The notes under the pieces were generated by a model that saw nothing but the letters and a program-made list of their open reading frames with translations, did no database searches and had not been told where the DNA came from. Below, one piece after another: positions 1-20,400 of a stretch of 64,000 bases of DNA. The DNA is from Xiphophorus maculatus (Eukaryota; Chordata; Actinopteri; Cyprinodontiformes; Poeciliidae). Position 1 is the first letter of the stretch; every line of letters begins with the position of its first letter. The position numbers and the translations under genes were made by a program. Location of the stretch: NCBI RefSeq assembly GCF_002775205.1, contig NC_036456.1, forward strand, positions 23,635,968-23,699,967, given 5' to 3'.

Positions 1-31
1 GACGGTCTGAGCCGCAGAAACACAGACTCAC

Positions 32-1435
32 CCTGATCTCCTGAAGGTTGTGGAAATTGTTGCCCACTCTCACAGAGATTTTACTGGGCGTGTAACTTTC
101 ATCTGATTTATAATCGGCGTAAATACACAACATCTTCACCGTCGTCCTCCTCCTGCAGACGACCAGAGGACCAATCAGAGGCAAAGATACGACAGAAATC
201 AGAAACGTAACAAACAATAACAGTAAAACTGCAAAACTCTGCTCTAAAATCTGCTTTTCTCTAAAATTTCAGAATACGTAGAATAAGTAGGACACGTAAG
301 CATTTGTGCTTGAAGTTAAAAACTGCTTGTAGCTTTTTCATATTAAATAAAATCAAACCTACACATTTTTCTATTTCAGCCAAAACCTTCCCATAATTTT
401 TTTTAAATGAATACATGTCTGAAAAGTGTGGCATGCATTTATTTATGTGTTAGAATGGCCCAATCAAAGCCCAAAAGCTAAATCCAATAAAGAATCAATC
501 CAGTGTGACTGAGCTGGAGCTGTTTTACAAAAATCTCATCTGCTGGAGAAAAATCCCAAAAGATTTGTAGCTGTAGCTAAACGGAAAGGTGGTGCCACTG
601 ATTTAGAGCAGCATGCCACACTTTTCAGATTGTGTTACTGCTAAAAACACGGATCTTTTCCCATCAGTTCACAATTGTGACCTACTTTTAGTTGAACTAG
701 CACAAATAAATCCCAGTATAGTATATAGAAGTTTCAATGTGACAAAGTTTGAAAAGTTATTGTACGTGAATATTATTTTAAAGCACTTTAAGTTTAAAAG
801 ATTGAAAGAAATGATTCAGTAATGACTCAGTTACCAAAATTTCATATTATAATAATGAAATCTTAGTCTAATTGTTCTTTTCTTATCGTTTTCCTTCTGG
901 TTAGATTAAAGTTTGGACGACTTATGTAAAGATTAAAAGAAAAGCTACAAACTTTAGTACAGAGTAGAGTACTGACAGTGATGTATTGAGATTATTTGTA
1001 TGTATAAATGTACATTCAACATGATTTCTAACAGATTTTTAACAATTTTACACATAAATAGGGAAGGAACTGGGTTTATATAAAAGCCAGCATGAATCTG
1101 AAGTAAGAAGAGACCCGATGTGATTGAGAAGGATTTTCCAGAAATACCTGAACTGAATGTTGACCAGGTGCGGCTGGGATCCATCTGACTGCCAGTAGGT
1201 CTCCAGGTTGTCATCCCTCAGCTGATCCACTCCAAACCCTGCGCACAGGACGCGTGTTTTCCACAGAAAACACTCCTCTAAATGTGTGTGTTCCTGTAGA
1301 TCCGGTGCCGCGGTTCCTACCTGGTTTACAGGAGGACAGCGACCACACCGCCTGGGAGCCGATCTCCCGGACCGTCCCGGTCCGCTCAAGCTGCTTCGGG
1401 TCGGCACCGGGTGGGGTCTTGCTCGGGGTGGCCAT
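32..1435 (-). CDS. anapc10: APC10/DOC1 subunit of the anaphase-promoting complex (5' part, runs off left edge)
   Basis: Three coding exons on the minus strand: 1435-1321 (ATG at 1435), 1238-1148 and 152-32, joined in phases 1, 2 and 0 to 109 codons. The N-terminus ([20 protein letters not shown]) and the blocks [20 protein letters not shown] and [20 protein letters not shown] are near identical to vertebrate APC10. The family is about 185 aa, so roughly 75 C-terminal residues lie left of the window. APC10 is a one-domain (DOC, jelly-roll) subunit that, with the co-activator, forms the degron receptor of the APC/C ubiquitin ligase and promotes processive ubiquitination of cyclin B and securin. 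All splice sites are GT-AG; the exon at 152-32 ends just before a GTGAGT donor. It is transcribed divergently from abce1, as in human. Confidence 0.96.
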
Positions 1436-2085
1436 CCTGCAACTATGGAGACGGAAGAGAAGCGATATGTAGTTGCGTTTTGCTCTAATACGCAAAGCGA
1501 AAGACGGATGTCTTGTAAATTTTTTTAAAACTAATTTACACATAAACTACTATAAGCACATTAGATGATCAGTTTCAGGATCTGAACACGTTTATTAAGA
1601 TATTGCGAACAATTCGCCATGTCAGATATAATTACCAACCACTTATTTCGACCGAAACACAAAATAAACAAATTGCCGCAGCTAGCGGCTCGTACCTGAA
1701 GTTTTCACACCAAAACTCCTCTAAAACCGCTAAAACTCAGTTTAAAACAAAACCATCCCAGCGGAACTCACAATAAGCGTTAATATATTCCTCAAAAGAC
1801 ACCGTGTCAATACATGAGATGGTATTTTATTAAAAAAAACTTAGAAGAAAAGCCTAAAAGAAATTATTGCTGCTATTTTCCTGCTCTGCGTCGCTTCTTG
1901 TAAACGTCACAACAGCACCGCGTCGCACCAAAATGTGCGTCACTCCCGCCATCTTTCCAGCCGGCTTCAAGTGAAACACGTTGCTGAGGAAAAAAACAAG
2001 TTTTACTCCCAAATATTTGTTTCTAATCGGCTGCTATACTTAATTTTCACCGAAGGCGGGTTAGGGGAGCCGAAGAGGGGTGAGT
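1436..2085. promoter_or_regulatory. Shared divergent promoter region of anapc10 and abce1, with probable abce1 5'UTR exon
   Basis: The anapc10 ATG (1435, minus) and the abce1 transcript start region face away from each other. A YY1-type site lies at 1946-1955 (CCGCCATCTT on the plus strand, AAGATGGCGG on the minus strand) in a locally GC-rich patch. A strong donor (GTGAGT at about 2080) would end a non-coding abce1 exon starting near 1900 and splice to the acceptor at about 3971, 40 bases before the abce1 ATG. There is no clear TATA box. The exon limits are inferred from splice signals only. Confidence 0.6.
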
Positions 2086-3970
2086 TTTCAACCTGTCACC
2101 CAGGATTTTGTTTGGTTTTCTCTGTTTGTTGCTGTAGAATGAGCAGCTGTCACGGTGCGGGCCTCAAGCTAACCGCTAACTGTTAGCGTCCCCTACTGAC
2201 TGTATCTAGTCACTCTTTCTAGCTTTACTTTGAGGATTTAAAATTGATGATTTATCCGTTTTAATTCTCAATGAGAGCTTATTGGTTAGCAGAAACCAAA
2301 TATTTCTTACTAGGCTGTAAAAACGGAAGGGTAATCTCCCGAACTCCGCTTGGTTTCTAATGAATTTAACATTATATTCACAATTTAACAACCTAACACA
2401 TATATTAGAGCACATATTTCTGTGTTTTAACAAGCAACTGGATCAGTTGATGATTTCGGCTTATGTTTGATTTGATATTTGTAAATGGATTCTGGAGTAA
2501 ATCCACCTCAGATGCTGGTCGCCACCGCCCGTCACGTTTCATTTGGACGCAGAAAACCTGAATGCGTCGTCAGTGATTCGGAGTTAAATGTTGGTCAATC
2601 ATGTCTGGTGGTTTTGAACAGTTACAGGCCCGGTCCAACATGCAGGCGTGACCGAGGCTGCAGAGGAACCACCAGACGTCAGAAAGAAACCGTTTAGTGT
2701 TTGGGTTTATCAGAACCGGACAGGATCAGATGCTGCAGCTGAAAATCCTGATCCAGCCTAAAAATAACTTTCCTCTCTGTCAGGGTCTGAACTAAGAAGC
2801 TGCAGGTCAAATTTTGAAGGATTTGGCATCAGACAATCTGGTTGAAACACATTAATGTTCATCATGCTGGTTTCTTCCATCTGTTCCTCACGGAGTTCAA
2901 ACTCTTTGAAATTCTTAAATTTCCCCTTAATTTACTCATTTTAGATTCTAATATTCTCCCAGGAAAAACTAAAGTGTGTTTTTATCTTTCAATAAATGTG
3001 AGGATCTATTACCTACCACAAAATAAATGTAAATTAGGGCCACGACCAACAGTTATTGTATCGGTCAATCGATTATTAAGACGATTAATCAAATTTAAAA
3101 ATTGGCACATAATGTAGATTTTTCATTTAAGCTTTTCTTAAATATTATAGTATATTAGGATACATTTAAAGATGCAAATAAACAAATAATTTATTTTTAA
3201 AATAAGAAAATAATGATTTATTGCCTAAATGCAATAATATATTTGCAGACAAGTTGTTGTTGTTTTTTTTTATCTTAAATGCAAAATAAATAAATTGTAT
3301 AGTTTTGGCTTAAACATTGTTCTGATTACGTTGTTCTTTAGAGTCTGTATAGTCCAGTTAATGATTAATTGATTACTAAATCAGTTGATTATTTCAATAA
3401 TCGATTAATCACGATTAATTGTTTTAACCCTACTGTAAATGCAGGTCTATCATTCATTTTTTACATCGTATAAATGCACAAAACCTGCTCATTAACTCAC
3501 AGTGACAGTCTTCAGTCAGAGGCCTCAGCAGGAGAGCTGTAAGAACTACAGACTGCTACAGGAGGTTATTCCTGTCATCAGCCTCTACAGCAACTCTGAG
3601 GAAATCTTAAATGAATATGAGTTATAATATTAAAAGTTTAATCTTTAATTCTGTGGGACATAAACTGTTGGACTCTTCCAGTTTTTCCTGTTTTATTGAA
3701 TGAAAAATATTTTACATCCAGCTTGAATTCAGTTGTTTTGTTTCCTATATTAGTTTCCTTTCCAACTCTTTGATTTTGTTTCCTGTTCTGTTAGTTTAGC
3801 GCTTCTTTTTTTAGCGTCGCTGAGTTAAATAGAGGAAGCCTGAGTTCAGCTTCACACAGACCTGGAATCAGCTGAATGAACTCAGCAGTTCTGTCTCTGC
3901 TGCTGCAGTAAAGATTAAAGGTTTGATTCTTTTCCTTCGTCTTCTCTCCTCTGTCTGCCTCCTCCTTCCA
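2086..3970 (+). other. Probable abce1 5'UTR intron, no coding sequence
   Basis: I see no supported coding exon here. The stretch is ordinary AT-rich sequence plus one interspersed repeat (3037-3433, listed separately). It would be the intron between the non-coding first exon and the first coding exon of abce1. Confidence 0.55.
3037..3433. repeat. Dispersed repeat with CGATTAATC-rich ends, copy 1
   Basis: The two ends contain inverted CGATTAATC/GATTAATCG-type motifs around an AT-rich core, bounded by GGGCC and CCCTA. A related copy lies at about 25660-26260 in an otud4 intron. The layout fits a non-autonomous DNA transposon common in fish genomes; the exact family and ends are uncertain. Confidence 0.5.
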
Positions 3971-4010
3971 GCTCCGCAGGCGCTAGCGTCCGTCATTCCA
4001 GCCCTCCAAC

Positions 4011-12237
<8,227 letters not shown>

Positions 12238-12373
12238 AGCCGCCGTCCGGCGTGACTGACTGCCACCTCCCGGCTGCGGGCCGTCGCCCCGGCAACGCGT
12301 CGCCTCCACGTTTACAGCCGGGTCGCGTTTCACCCCCAACGTGATAAAAAAAACAAACATAAGAATCAACAAA

Positions 12374-12558
12374 AATAAAACGCATCAGCCTTTCTGTACA
12401 GAGCTGCGTTCAGTATCCAGCCATGTTGTGACGTGTCAGATGATGAAGAAGTCTGCGTGGCGTCGGCCCGACCGTGTGGGCGGAGCTAACCAGGCAGCGG
12501 CGTTGTGGAACATTCAGCAGCGTATTTTATCACTCATGCATTTACAAGTCATAATAAA
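12374..12558 (+). terminator. abce1 polyadenylation signals
   Basis: AATAAA hexamers at 12374-12379 and 12553-12558 follow the abce1 stop codon (12235-12237). The distal one gives a 3'UTR of about 340 bases. Confidence 0.6.
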
Positions 12559-12629
12559 AAGACGCTTCCGGACCTGGAAATGACTCCTCATCTTTTCTAC
12601 TGATTATTATTCCATAGATTTATGGACTA

Positions 12630-13060
12630 TAAAACAATTTTTTCACAAAATCGTTCTTAGAAAAGTCTGATCAGTTCTGCCTATTTCCTTTATTTTAGGG
12701 GATCTTGTCACTTTAAATCCAGATAAGCTGCTGCTGGCCACTCCCCCAACTCAACATTTAGCATAAAAATGGCTGCAACAGATCCAGAATTATGCAACTA
12801 TGCATCTTTGAAAAGTATTAGTAGAGCCTCCTTCACAACCAACCATAATGCAGCAAGTGTCTTCTGGATGGTAAATCAACAAAACACTTTGCTTTTCCAG
12901 CAGGTAAAACCAGCTGTACTGTGCTGGGGTTGCTAGGTAACGGCACAGTGCCCTTGAATGTGACTCAACTGGAAGCTTTTTGAAATGGGTTATTTTCCAG
13001 ACACTAAAAAAAAACATTTGGCTGTTTTTAGAAGCAGTAAAACCAAAGTGGATGTACAAA
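12630..13060 (+). repeat. Dispersed repeat family R1, copy A
   Basis: A block containing TTTGAAAAGTATTAG, GAGCCTCCTTCACAACCAAC, CTTTTCCAGCAG and GGTTGCTAGGTAAC in this order. The same ordered words occur in inverted orientation at 47240-47960 and in direct orientation at 61490-61745, so this is an interspersed repeat about 430 bp long. It has no coding capacity that I can see. It lies in the intergenic space between the convergent abce1 and otud4 genes. Confidence 0.75.
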
Positions 13061-13880
13061 AATGTGAAAAAAGTTAATTTTCCACAATAAATCCTTTTTA
13101 AGACTTGAGAAAATTCAAAATGGCAACTGCAGGTCTGAGCTGTAGCTTGTAATCGTTTAGAGAGTTAGCCTGACGTTTCTACGCAGAATGAAAGGTTTGA
13201 TTCTGGATCAGCATAAAATCAAAATTTCAGTTCCAGCTTTTATCTGTTATGTTTTTTCCAGGCAACTCTTCTTCAAAAACTGAACATCAACTGTAAATAA
13301 AGCAGAAGTTTTATTAAAACACAGAGAAACTGCCCAGATTAAACCACAGCTATAAAAACTACAGCAGCAGACCTGGAGTCAGACAAACGAGCCTCTTATG
13401 TGATTGGAGCAGCAGCTGGACAGTCGTCCAATCAGAGAGCAGAAGAGAAGCAGGAAAAGTTTCAGGAATTCTGCACCAGCCAATCAGAATGCTTTAATTT
13501 TTAGTTCCAAAATAACTTTTCTTTCCCCTCCCCTCGAACTACACGTTTACTCCTTTTAATATGTTGAAAACATTTTAAAAAATTGTAATTATATTTTTAA
13601 AATTTTATTAAAATACTAAGTATTGAACCAAGAATTGATCCCTGTGGTATATCACAACTTGATCAAAGTTGATAAGTTTCCAGTTTTATTTCACATGATC
13701 AGTTTTTCACTTTTGCAGGATTTTTGTAGAAAACACTTGAACTAGCTCGTAAACTATTATAAGATTTTAATTGGTCTTTGTACCATTGTTATACATGAAT
13801 GTCATATTTTTATGTTTGATATTTTCTGAAGCATTTAAAAAAAATGTTATGTTGACTATCAACATTAAAAGAAGCCAACT
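13061..13880. other. abce1-otud4 intergenic spacer
   Basis: No gene is supported in this stretch between copy A of the R1 repeat and the otud4 3' end. It is AT-rich and contains a few stretches that look repeat-derived, but there is no second copy in this window. Confidence 0.5.
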
Positions 13881-13899
13881 AAAGTTTTGAACCAAACTT

Positions 13900-14059
13900 T
13901 TTATTTAACCACATAGAAAAATCCAAGGCAGACATTCTTTGTTCTGTACAGCAGTGTTCCTCACCAAATAAAAGTAGCAAACTTAAGGCACTGATTCCTC
14001 AGAGTTTAGATCTAAAGTGAAGAAAGAAGGTGAAACCAGCAGCAAACACAGAAACAAAC

Positions 14060-14101
<42 letters not shown>

Positions 14102-14470
14102 GGCGCTGAATAAAACCTGAGCCCTACAAACGCATCACCCAGACGCCACAACTAATGTTCAGGCGCTACGATGCATTGAAGTGACAGAAAGACGGTGGGA
14201 AATTGGAGTTTTGGAGGGGAGACAGGTTTTTCTCAGCATGGAGAGGCAGCAGCGCTTCGCATTAAACAGGAGGGAAAACAGAGCAAATTATTTCCAATGG
14301 GTTCCTCGTCCCCACGTTAATTTAATGTTACATGGATTTTAGACGCCGCCCCGCCCCTTTAATTCTTACATTCAGCCGTTCAGAGACGTAAACTTCAGAT
14401 TGTACATGCAGAGCGGAAGAAGCAGAACGAAAACATAGTGTTCGAGATGCTGCTCTCTCATTGGCTGAAG
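13900..14470 (-). terminator. otud4 3'UTR with polyA signal and CA repeat
   Basis: The otud4 stop codon is at 14473-14471. On the minus strand an AATAAA lies at 13905-13900, giving a 3'UTR of about 570-590 bases. The UTR contains a perfect (CA)n tract at 14062-14098. Confidence 0.6.
14062..14098. repeat. (CA)n microsatellite
   Basis: About 18 uninterrupted AC units in the predicted otud4 3'UTR. Confidence 0.95.
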
Positions 14471-17400
14471 CTAGTAGCCCCTCTCCCGACCCCGCGCCCT
14501 GAAGGAGGAGTTAAAGAAATTAGTCCCCGCCCCCTGGTCGCTGTGGCGACGCCTGCCCCTCCCCGGGTCATAGCTGCTCCTGCCCCTGGGCCCCCGCCCC
14601 CGGTAGATCTTCCTCTGCCCGCCGTAGCCCATGGCGAACGGATCCAGCTCGAAGTCGTCCTCCGTGCCACACGCCACCGACAGCGACTCCGACATGCTGA
14701 CGGCCGGCGCGAACACCAGCTGGCCCGGGTCGCCGGGGACGACGGGAACGCCGTACGGCTTGGGGCTGGGGAAGTGTTTGCGGGCGCCTCGGTAGGTAGA
14801 CGGGGAGGCGGGGCTGCTGCCGGACCGCAGGGCGGCGTCGTTCAGGTCGGGGTCGGACACCACGGCGAGCTGAGACAGAAAGACATTCAGACAACTACTG
14901 ACCCCTAGTGGACAAAACGGTAATTAGTACATCATGTTCTGCTTTAAGGCAGTGGAAGCTTAGTCCGCTCCACAGGTCTTTAGAGAGTTTTTCAAAGTTT
15001 TTCTTTAAATCACAGGTGTCAAACTCCAGTCCCTGCAACGTTTAGATGTGCCTCTGCTGCATCACCTGAGTAATTAGGTCATTACGGTTCTGGAGAACTG
15101 ATCTACACCAGGAGGAGGTAATGAAGCCACTTGGCACATCTAAAACCTGCAGGACTGCGGCCCTCAAGGACTGGAGTTTGAGACTCCTGCTTTAAATTAA
15201 TCAGATTAATTAAAATAACTGACTAGGCACAAAGCATCAATTTGCTGAAAAAACCAACATATTCAGAGCAGTAATTAAGCCAAAACTGTACAAAACCTGC
15301 ATTTTGCATTTATAATGGAAAAGACCGTCTTTGTAAATATGTTTTAGATTCACCTGGTTGAAATTCACTAAAAGAATTAATAAATTTTATTATTTAAAAA
15401 TTATGTGCAACTTTTAATGCATTTCAGATACTGTATAAAAAGACTTAAATGTAAATATATCAAATTTTCTAGATACTGTGACGGAATAGTGCTTTAGCGT
15501 CAGTTTCCACTAACTTAAGTTAAGGCGAACGCGCTACTCTAATAAAGTATTTAGCGAGAGCTAATCTTTGGCACTGTACCAAAACTAATGCTAAAGTGTT
15601 ATGGTAACATGGTATCTAGCAAAAGCTAATGCTAAATCACTAAGCCAACTACCAACACTGTAGTTAAAGGTTCCCACCACTGCTGCTAACAGTTTAATCA
15701 ATCATCTCTATGTTATTGCAATGTTTTTATTTAGTTCTATGTCATTTTAATGTTTTTAGCATTAGCAGAGCTCAGGTAGCATGCTGTACGTACTATGGGC
15801 TTGTTGTTGAGTGGGGGGTCCACCAGCAGCACCGTCCGGGTCAGGCCCTCTAAAGCCTCCTTCTTCATGGCTGAAGGGGGAAAAGTTCTGTTATAAGTTG
15901 CATTGAGATATTTACACATTAGCGCCCCCTGGTGTAGAAGCTGTGAAACTGCTGTCATCTGCTGCTGAGAACAAAAGCCACTTACTGTAGTTGGTAGTAA
16001 CCACAATACTTCTGTTGCTGTTAGCGTTAGCCATGCTAACAGTGGGCGGGGCCTCCAGCGGACCCAGGACCCGGACGTGTCCGTGGCTGTGGACGGGGTC
16101 CGGGTTGGCGGGCTGCAGCTGCTCCATGGCCGCCTGGCTCACCTGGAGCTCTTCGGGGGCCGACGGCGGCTGGTACCCCAAGGAGAAGGGCGGGTACGGG
16201 TACAGCGAGTGCACCGTCGCCTGACCCGGGTGGTACCCCTGAGAGGACGGCGGGGCGTTGGAGTACGGCGGCGGAGGCGAGGGGTATCCCACAGGACACG
16301 GCGGCGGGTTTCTGGGCGGAGGCCACGGCAAAGAGGCACAGGGCATCCTCTGCGGTGGCGGAGGCTGGGAGACCGGCGGGTACGGATTCTGGTTGAACTG
16401 GGTTTCAGCGGGGCGGAGGGGCTCCGCCGGGGGACTGTGGTGGTCATACTGGGGGGAAGAGGAGGGCACGGGGTACGGGGTCGGATGGTAGGGATCCTGC
16501 AGCTTGGTGGGGGGACTGGAGCAGGGGTAGTGGGAGGACGGGGCGTGGGGCTTCATCTGCATGGTGGAGTACTGCTGCAGCGGGAAGAGGTACACGTAGG
16601 GGGAGAACATAGGCATGGAGTACGCCTGGAACAGAAAACAGTCAAAAAGGTTTATTTTAGTTACCGTATTTTCCGCACTATAAGCCACACCACATTATAA
16701 GGCGCACCTTCAATGAATGGCCTATTTTAAAACTTTTTTCATATATAAGGCACACCGCATTATAAGGCGCATAGAATAGACGCTACAGTAGAGGCTGGGG
16801 TTACGTTATGCATCCATTAGATGGAACTGCGCTAAAGGGAATGTCAACAAAATAGTCAGATATTTCAGTCAAACTTTATTAATAAATTACAAACCAGCGT
16901 TCTGAAAACTCCGTTCATTCCCAAAATGAATTGTTTTATTATTTTCCCCGAGGTAAAGTCAGTGACGTGGTATTTTCGTGACACAGTTTATCTTTTAACA
17001 GCAGCAAGGTATAACATATAGTGGAGGGGAACTTTTCCTCGATTCAATAAACACGTAAAAAACAGTCTGATGCTGTTACGGTAAATCAAACGTTAGTGCA
17101 ATCACAATATATATCCACTTCCGCTATAACCATTGATTCGTTCATGTTAAATTCTCTGGCTGCTGCTCTGTTCCCGTGTTTCTACTGTGTCACTGATCAC
17201 CTTGAGCTTAAACTCTGCATCGTAGGAGTGTCTCTTAATAGGAGCCATTTTGGGGTCTTTACACAAAACCCAGCATGCACCGCGCGCTTCTTCTTCTACG
17301 GGGGAAATGAAGTCGGTGGCTGCTTACCGTAGTTGTGAGACCAGTTGTGGTTCAATATTGGTCCATATATAAGATTATAAGGCTCACTGTCAGCTTTTGA

Positions 17401-20400
17401 GAAAATTGAAGGTTTTTAGGTGCGCCTTATAGTGCGGAAAATACGGTAAACTGTAAACAAGACACGTTTCTGAAATAAGTAACTTTAATGAGACTTTTTA
17501 CCTTGACGCCCAAGTTGAAGAAAAACCTCAAAATGTTGATGTCTGGAGGGGAAAAAATATATACATTTAGGAAAAATAAATCCTCTTTATTGATATGAAC
17601 AAGAAAAAAAAACAATATTATTCAGGCTCCTAAATAATTTATTCAATTTTAGTGTTTTTCATAGTTGATTTTTTTTTTGTTAGGATTAACCAAAGCAGAT
17701 CATCTCCTATTTCCTCCTTCTCTTCACAGATGAAACGTCTGTTGGCTCATCTATCGTGTTTCCAAATCCGTCCAACCTATTGACGATTCTTCACGTGTCA
17801 AACAATCTCAATCTTTCCTCCCACCTTGTTTCTAAGCATCTAAACCAGCTCATTTTAATCCTCTCTATTTTTATCCCAGCCAATGAACATCTACACAGTT
17901 TCTTTTTCGTTAATTCTTAATATAGATCACAACGGTCTTCCTGCCAAAACAAGGTAAGTCTAAGATCTTGTCCCAGATAGATATAATCAGAAGATCACAC
18001 TAAATTGATCCATCACTCCAACCGTACACCTCACCACTGTCTCACTGCCCTTCCACAGTATCCTGAAATACTTTTCTGGGTACTTTTCAAGGTTACTTTT
18101 TCACCAATTCCCAATATAGACCACAGTATCATCTGCAAACAATATGATCCATGAAGACTTCAGCCCCATTTCTTCAGACGTCCTGCAAGAACAAGCTGGA
18201 GATCTTAACCCAGATGTTTTCAGCTGTCTCGTTGTTCTGCCACACCCTCCAAACATTTTCTGCCACCACAGGACTTGTCATCCTTTTTTCTCTCGTGGTG
18301 AAACCTGACTGCTGCTCAAAGGTTGTCTTCCCCAGATTATTACCCTATATTCGTCGCATACCTGATGATCTCTTGTCAAGTACAAACTAAATGCCACATT
18401 CAAGGAGTCGTGTGCTTCTGTAATATGTTCTCACCTTTCGGCAGGTCGTCTCCAGACTTGCTAGTGGAGAACGGCGGGATATGAGCGACCTCTCCTTTCT
18501 CTCCCTGGGGGAAGCCGGGGAACAGGGGGTCCTGGTAGAGCTGGGACAGCTGCTGCAGGGGGACGGCGCCATGGATGGAGTGAGGGAAGTGAGGTTGTAA
18601 CTGGGGAAGAGTGGCAGGGGCAGCAGGCTGTGACTGCTGAGAGGCAGGAGGAGAATCAGACTTTGGAGGCTCCGGGTCTTCTGGACTCTGAACGCTGGGG
18701 GATTGTTCAGAGGACTGAGGGGAGCGAACCGGGGTGCCGTCAGACTGCGGCTGGAGTGTTTGCGGTTCTGAAGACACCTCAGTTAGGGACTGTAGCTGTT
18801 TCTGGGGGGAGGAGACCTCGGTCTCAGGCTTGATCTGGATTTGTGGTTCTTGACTTTGGGTCTGGATTTCCTGTAAAGAGTGTTGGGTTGTTCCTTCTGC
18901 CTGAGGCACCAAAGCTTTAATCAGGTTTGGAACAACTTGAGGAAGACTCTGAGGGACGGACGTCTCACTCTGTTGAGGCTGAGGCGCCGGAAAACTCGTC
19001 TCAGTTTTTGGTAAAACATCTGGAAATACAGAAAAATCAGCATGAAAACATCATCTGCATAGAATATAACACGACAATCTGCTTGAATGGACTAACTCAC
19101 CGGTGTGGGCTGGTGGAGCTTCTTTGGGTTGAGCAGCAGGTGGGCTCAAGGTGGGGGAGGGAGAGAGAGGACTGGGCGAGCGAGGCAGCGCGGTGAGCGG
19201 GGAGAAGGGGCGGGTGAAGCCCTGAGCCGCTGTCGGACTCGGAGCGATAGGGGCGATGAACGTCGGAGCGGCAGCCGACGGTAACGGCGGAGAAGATGCA
19301 GCAAATGAGGAAGATGGAGGATGATGAGGAGCTGGAGAGGCAGCAGGGAGAACCGGGGTGATGAAGGAGAAGGATAAAGGAGCCGGGGGCTTAATGCCCG
19401 GCGGAGGGGAAACCGGCACGGCCGCGGCGGAGGCGTAGGACTGGCCGTTTGACTTAGTCTCTGGAGCAGCACAGGTGGGCGGGAGAACGGAGGCGGAGCC
19501 TGATGCAGCGCCGGCGGCCATGTTTACATTCACAGAGCTCCGCCCAGCTGAGTCTGAGTTAGCAGCAGGAAGAGAGGAGATGGTGACAGCAGCTGGAGGC
19601 GGAGTGGAGGAGTTCGGTCTGTCGCCTGCAGAGGGCGACAGCGCTCTCATGTCTTCAACTGGACTCTTCTATAAACAAAACACGGAAGATTAAAAATATA
19701 TTTTTTATTGTTTAAATGTCCAGCACTGCCCAGGATGTAAACTAAAGGAATGTTTTTATTGTGTTTTATGAAAAGCTAAGTAAGATAAAATGTTTATCTT
19801 ATTTTAAAAAGTTATTTGTTTATTTGCATCGTTTTGCTGTACATCTTTAGTTGTAGTTCTGGTGTGAACTCACCGTCTTGTTTCTCTGAGATCGCCTCTT
19901 GTCTCCAGTTTTCTTCCTGCCTGATTCAGCCTGAGTCACAGTCTGACTCTGAGGGGAGAAAAAAATTATGCCACAATTTAATAACACCTGTTCTCCAAAA
20001 GAGATGAACAGATCCACCGGCCAACTATTATTAAAGACACACTCTGGTTTTATTCCCCAGATTCTATGACTCACTTCCCAAAGGGAATCTGGAACCATGA
20101 TGTAGGTTTAGTATTTGGTACATAACACATTGTGTGGATGCTAAGAAGCAGGATTTTCAAGATAAATCAGAGAATCAATCTGTAAAGGTGATGGACTCAC
20201 GCCGAGGGCGGGGAAGCTTTTCTCGTCTCTGAGCTGGATCTCCATCAGCGCCACGTTTATCTCCTCCTCCTCCTCTCTGGCCAAACGTTCCCGCTCTGTC
20301 AACCTGAAAGACGGCTCTGCTGCGCCCAGCGACTTCCTGGACAGAAACACCGCCGTCAAACCAGCGATCCACCAGAACACATTCCTCACATCCGTCCTGT

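Noticed and set aside
16077-16700. 207-codon plus-strand open frame
   Set aside because: It is the antisense shadow of the Pro/Tyr-rich otud4 exon 16625-15986, whose phase and homology fit the minus strand.
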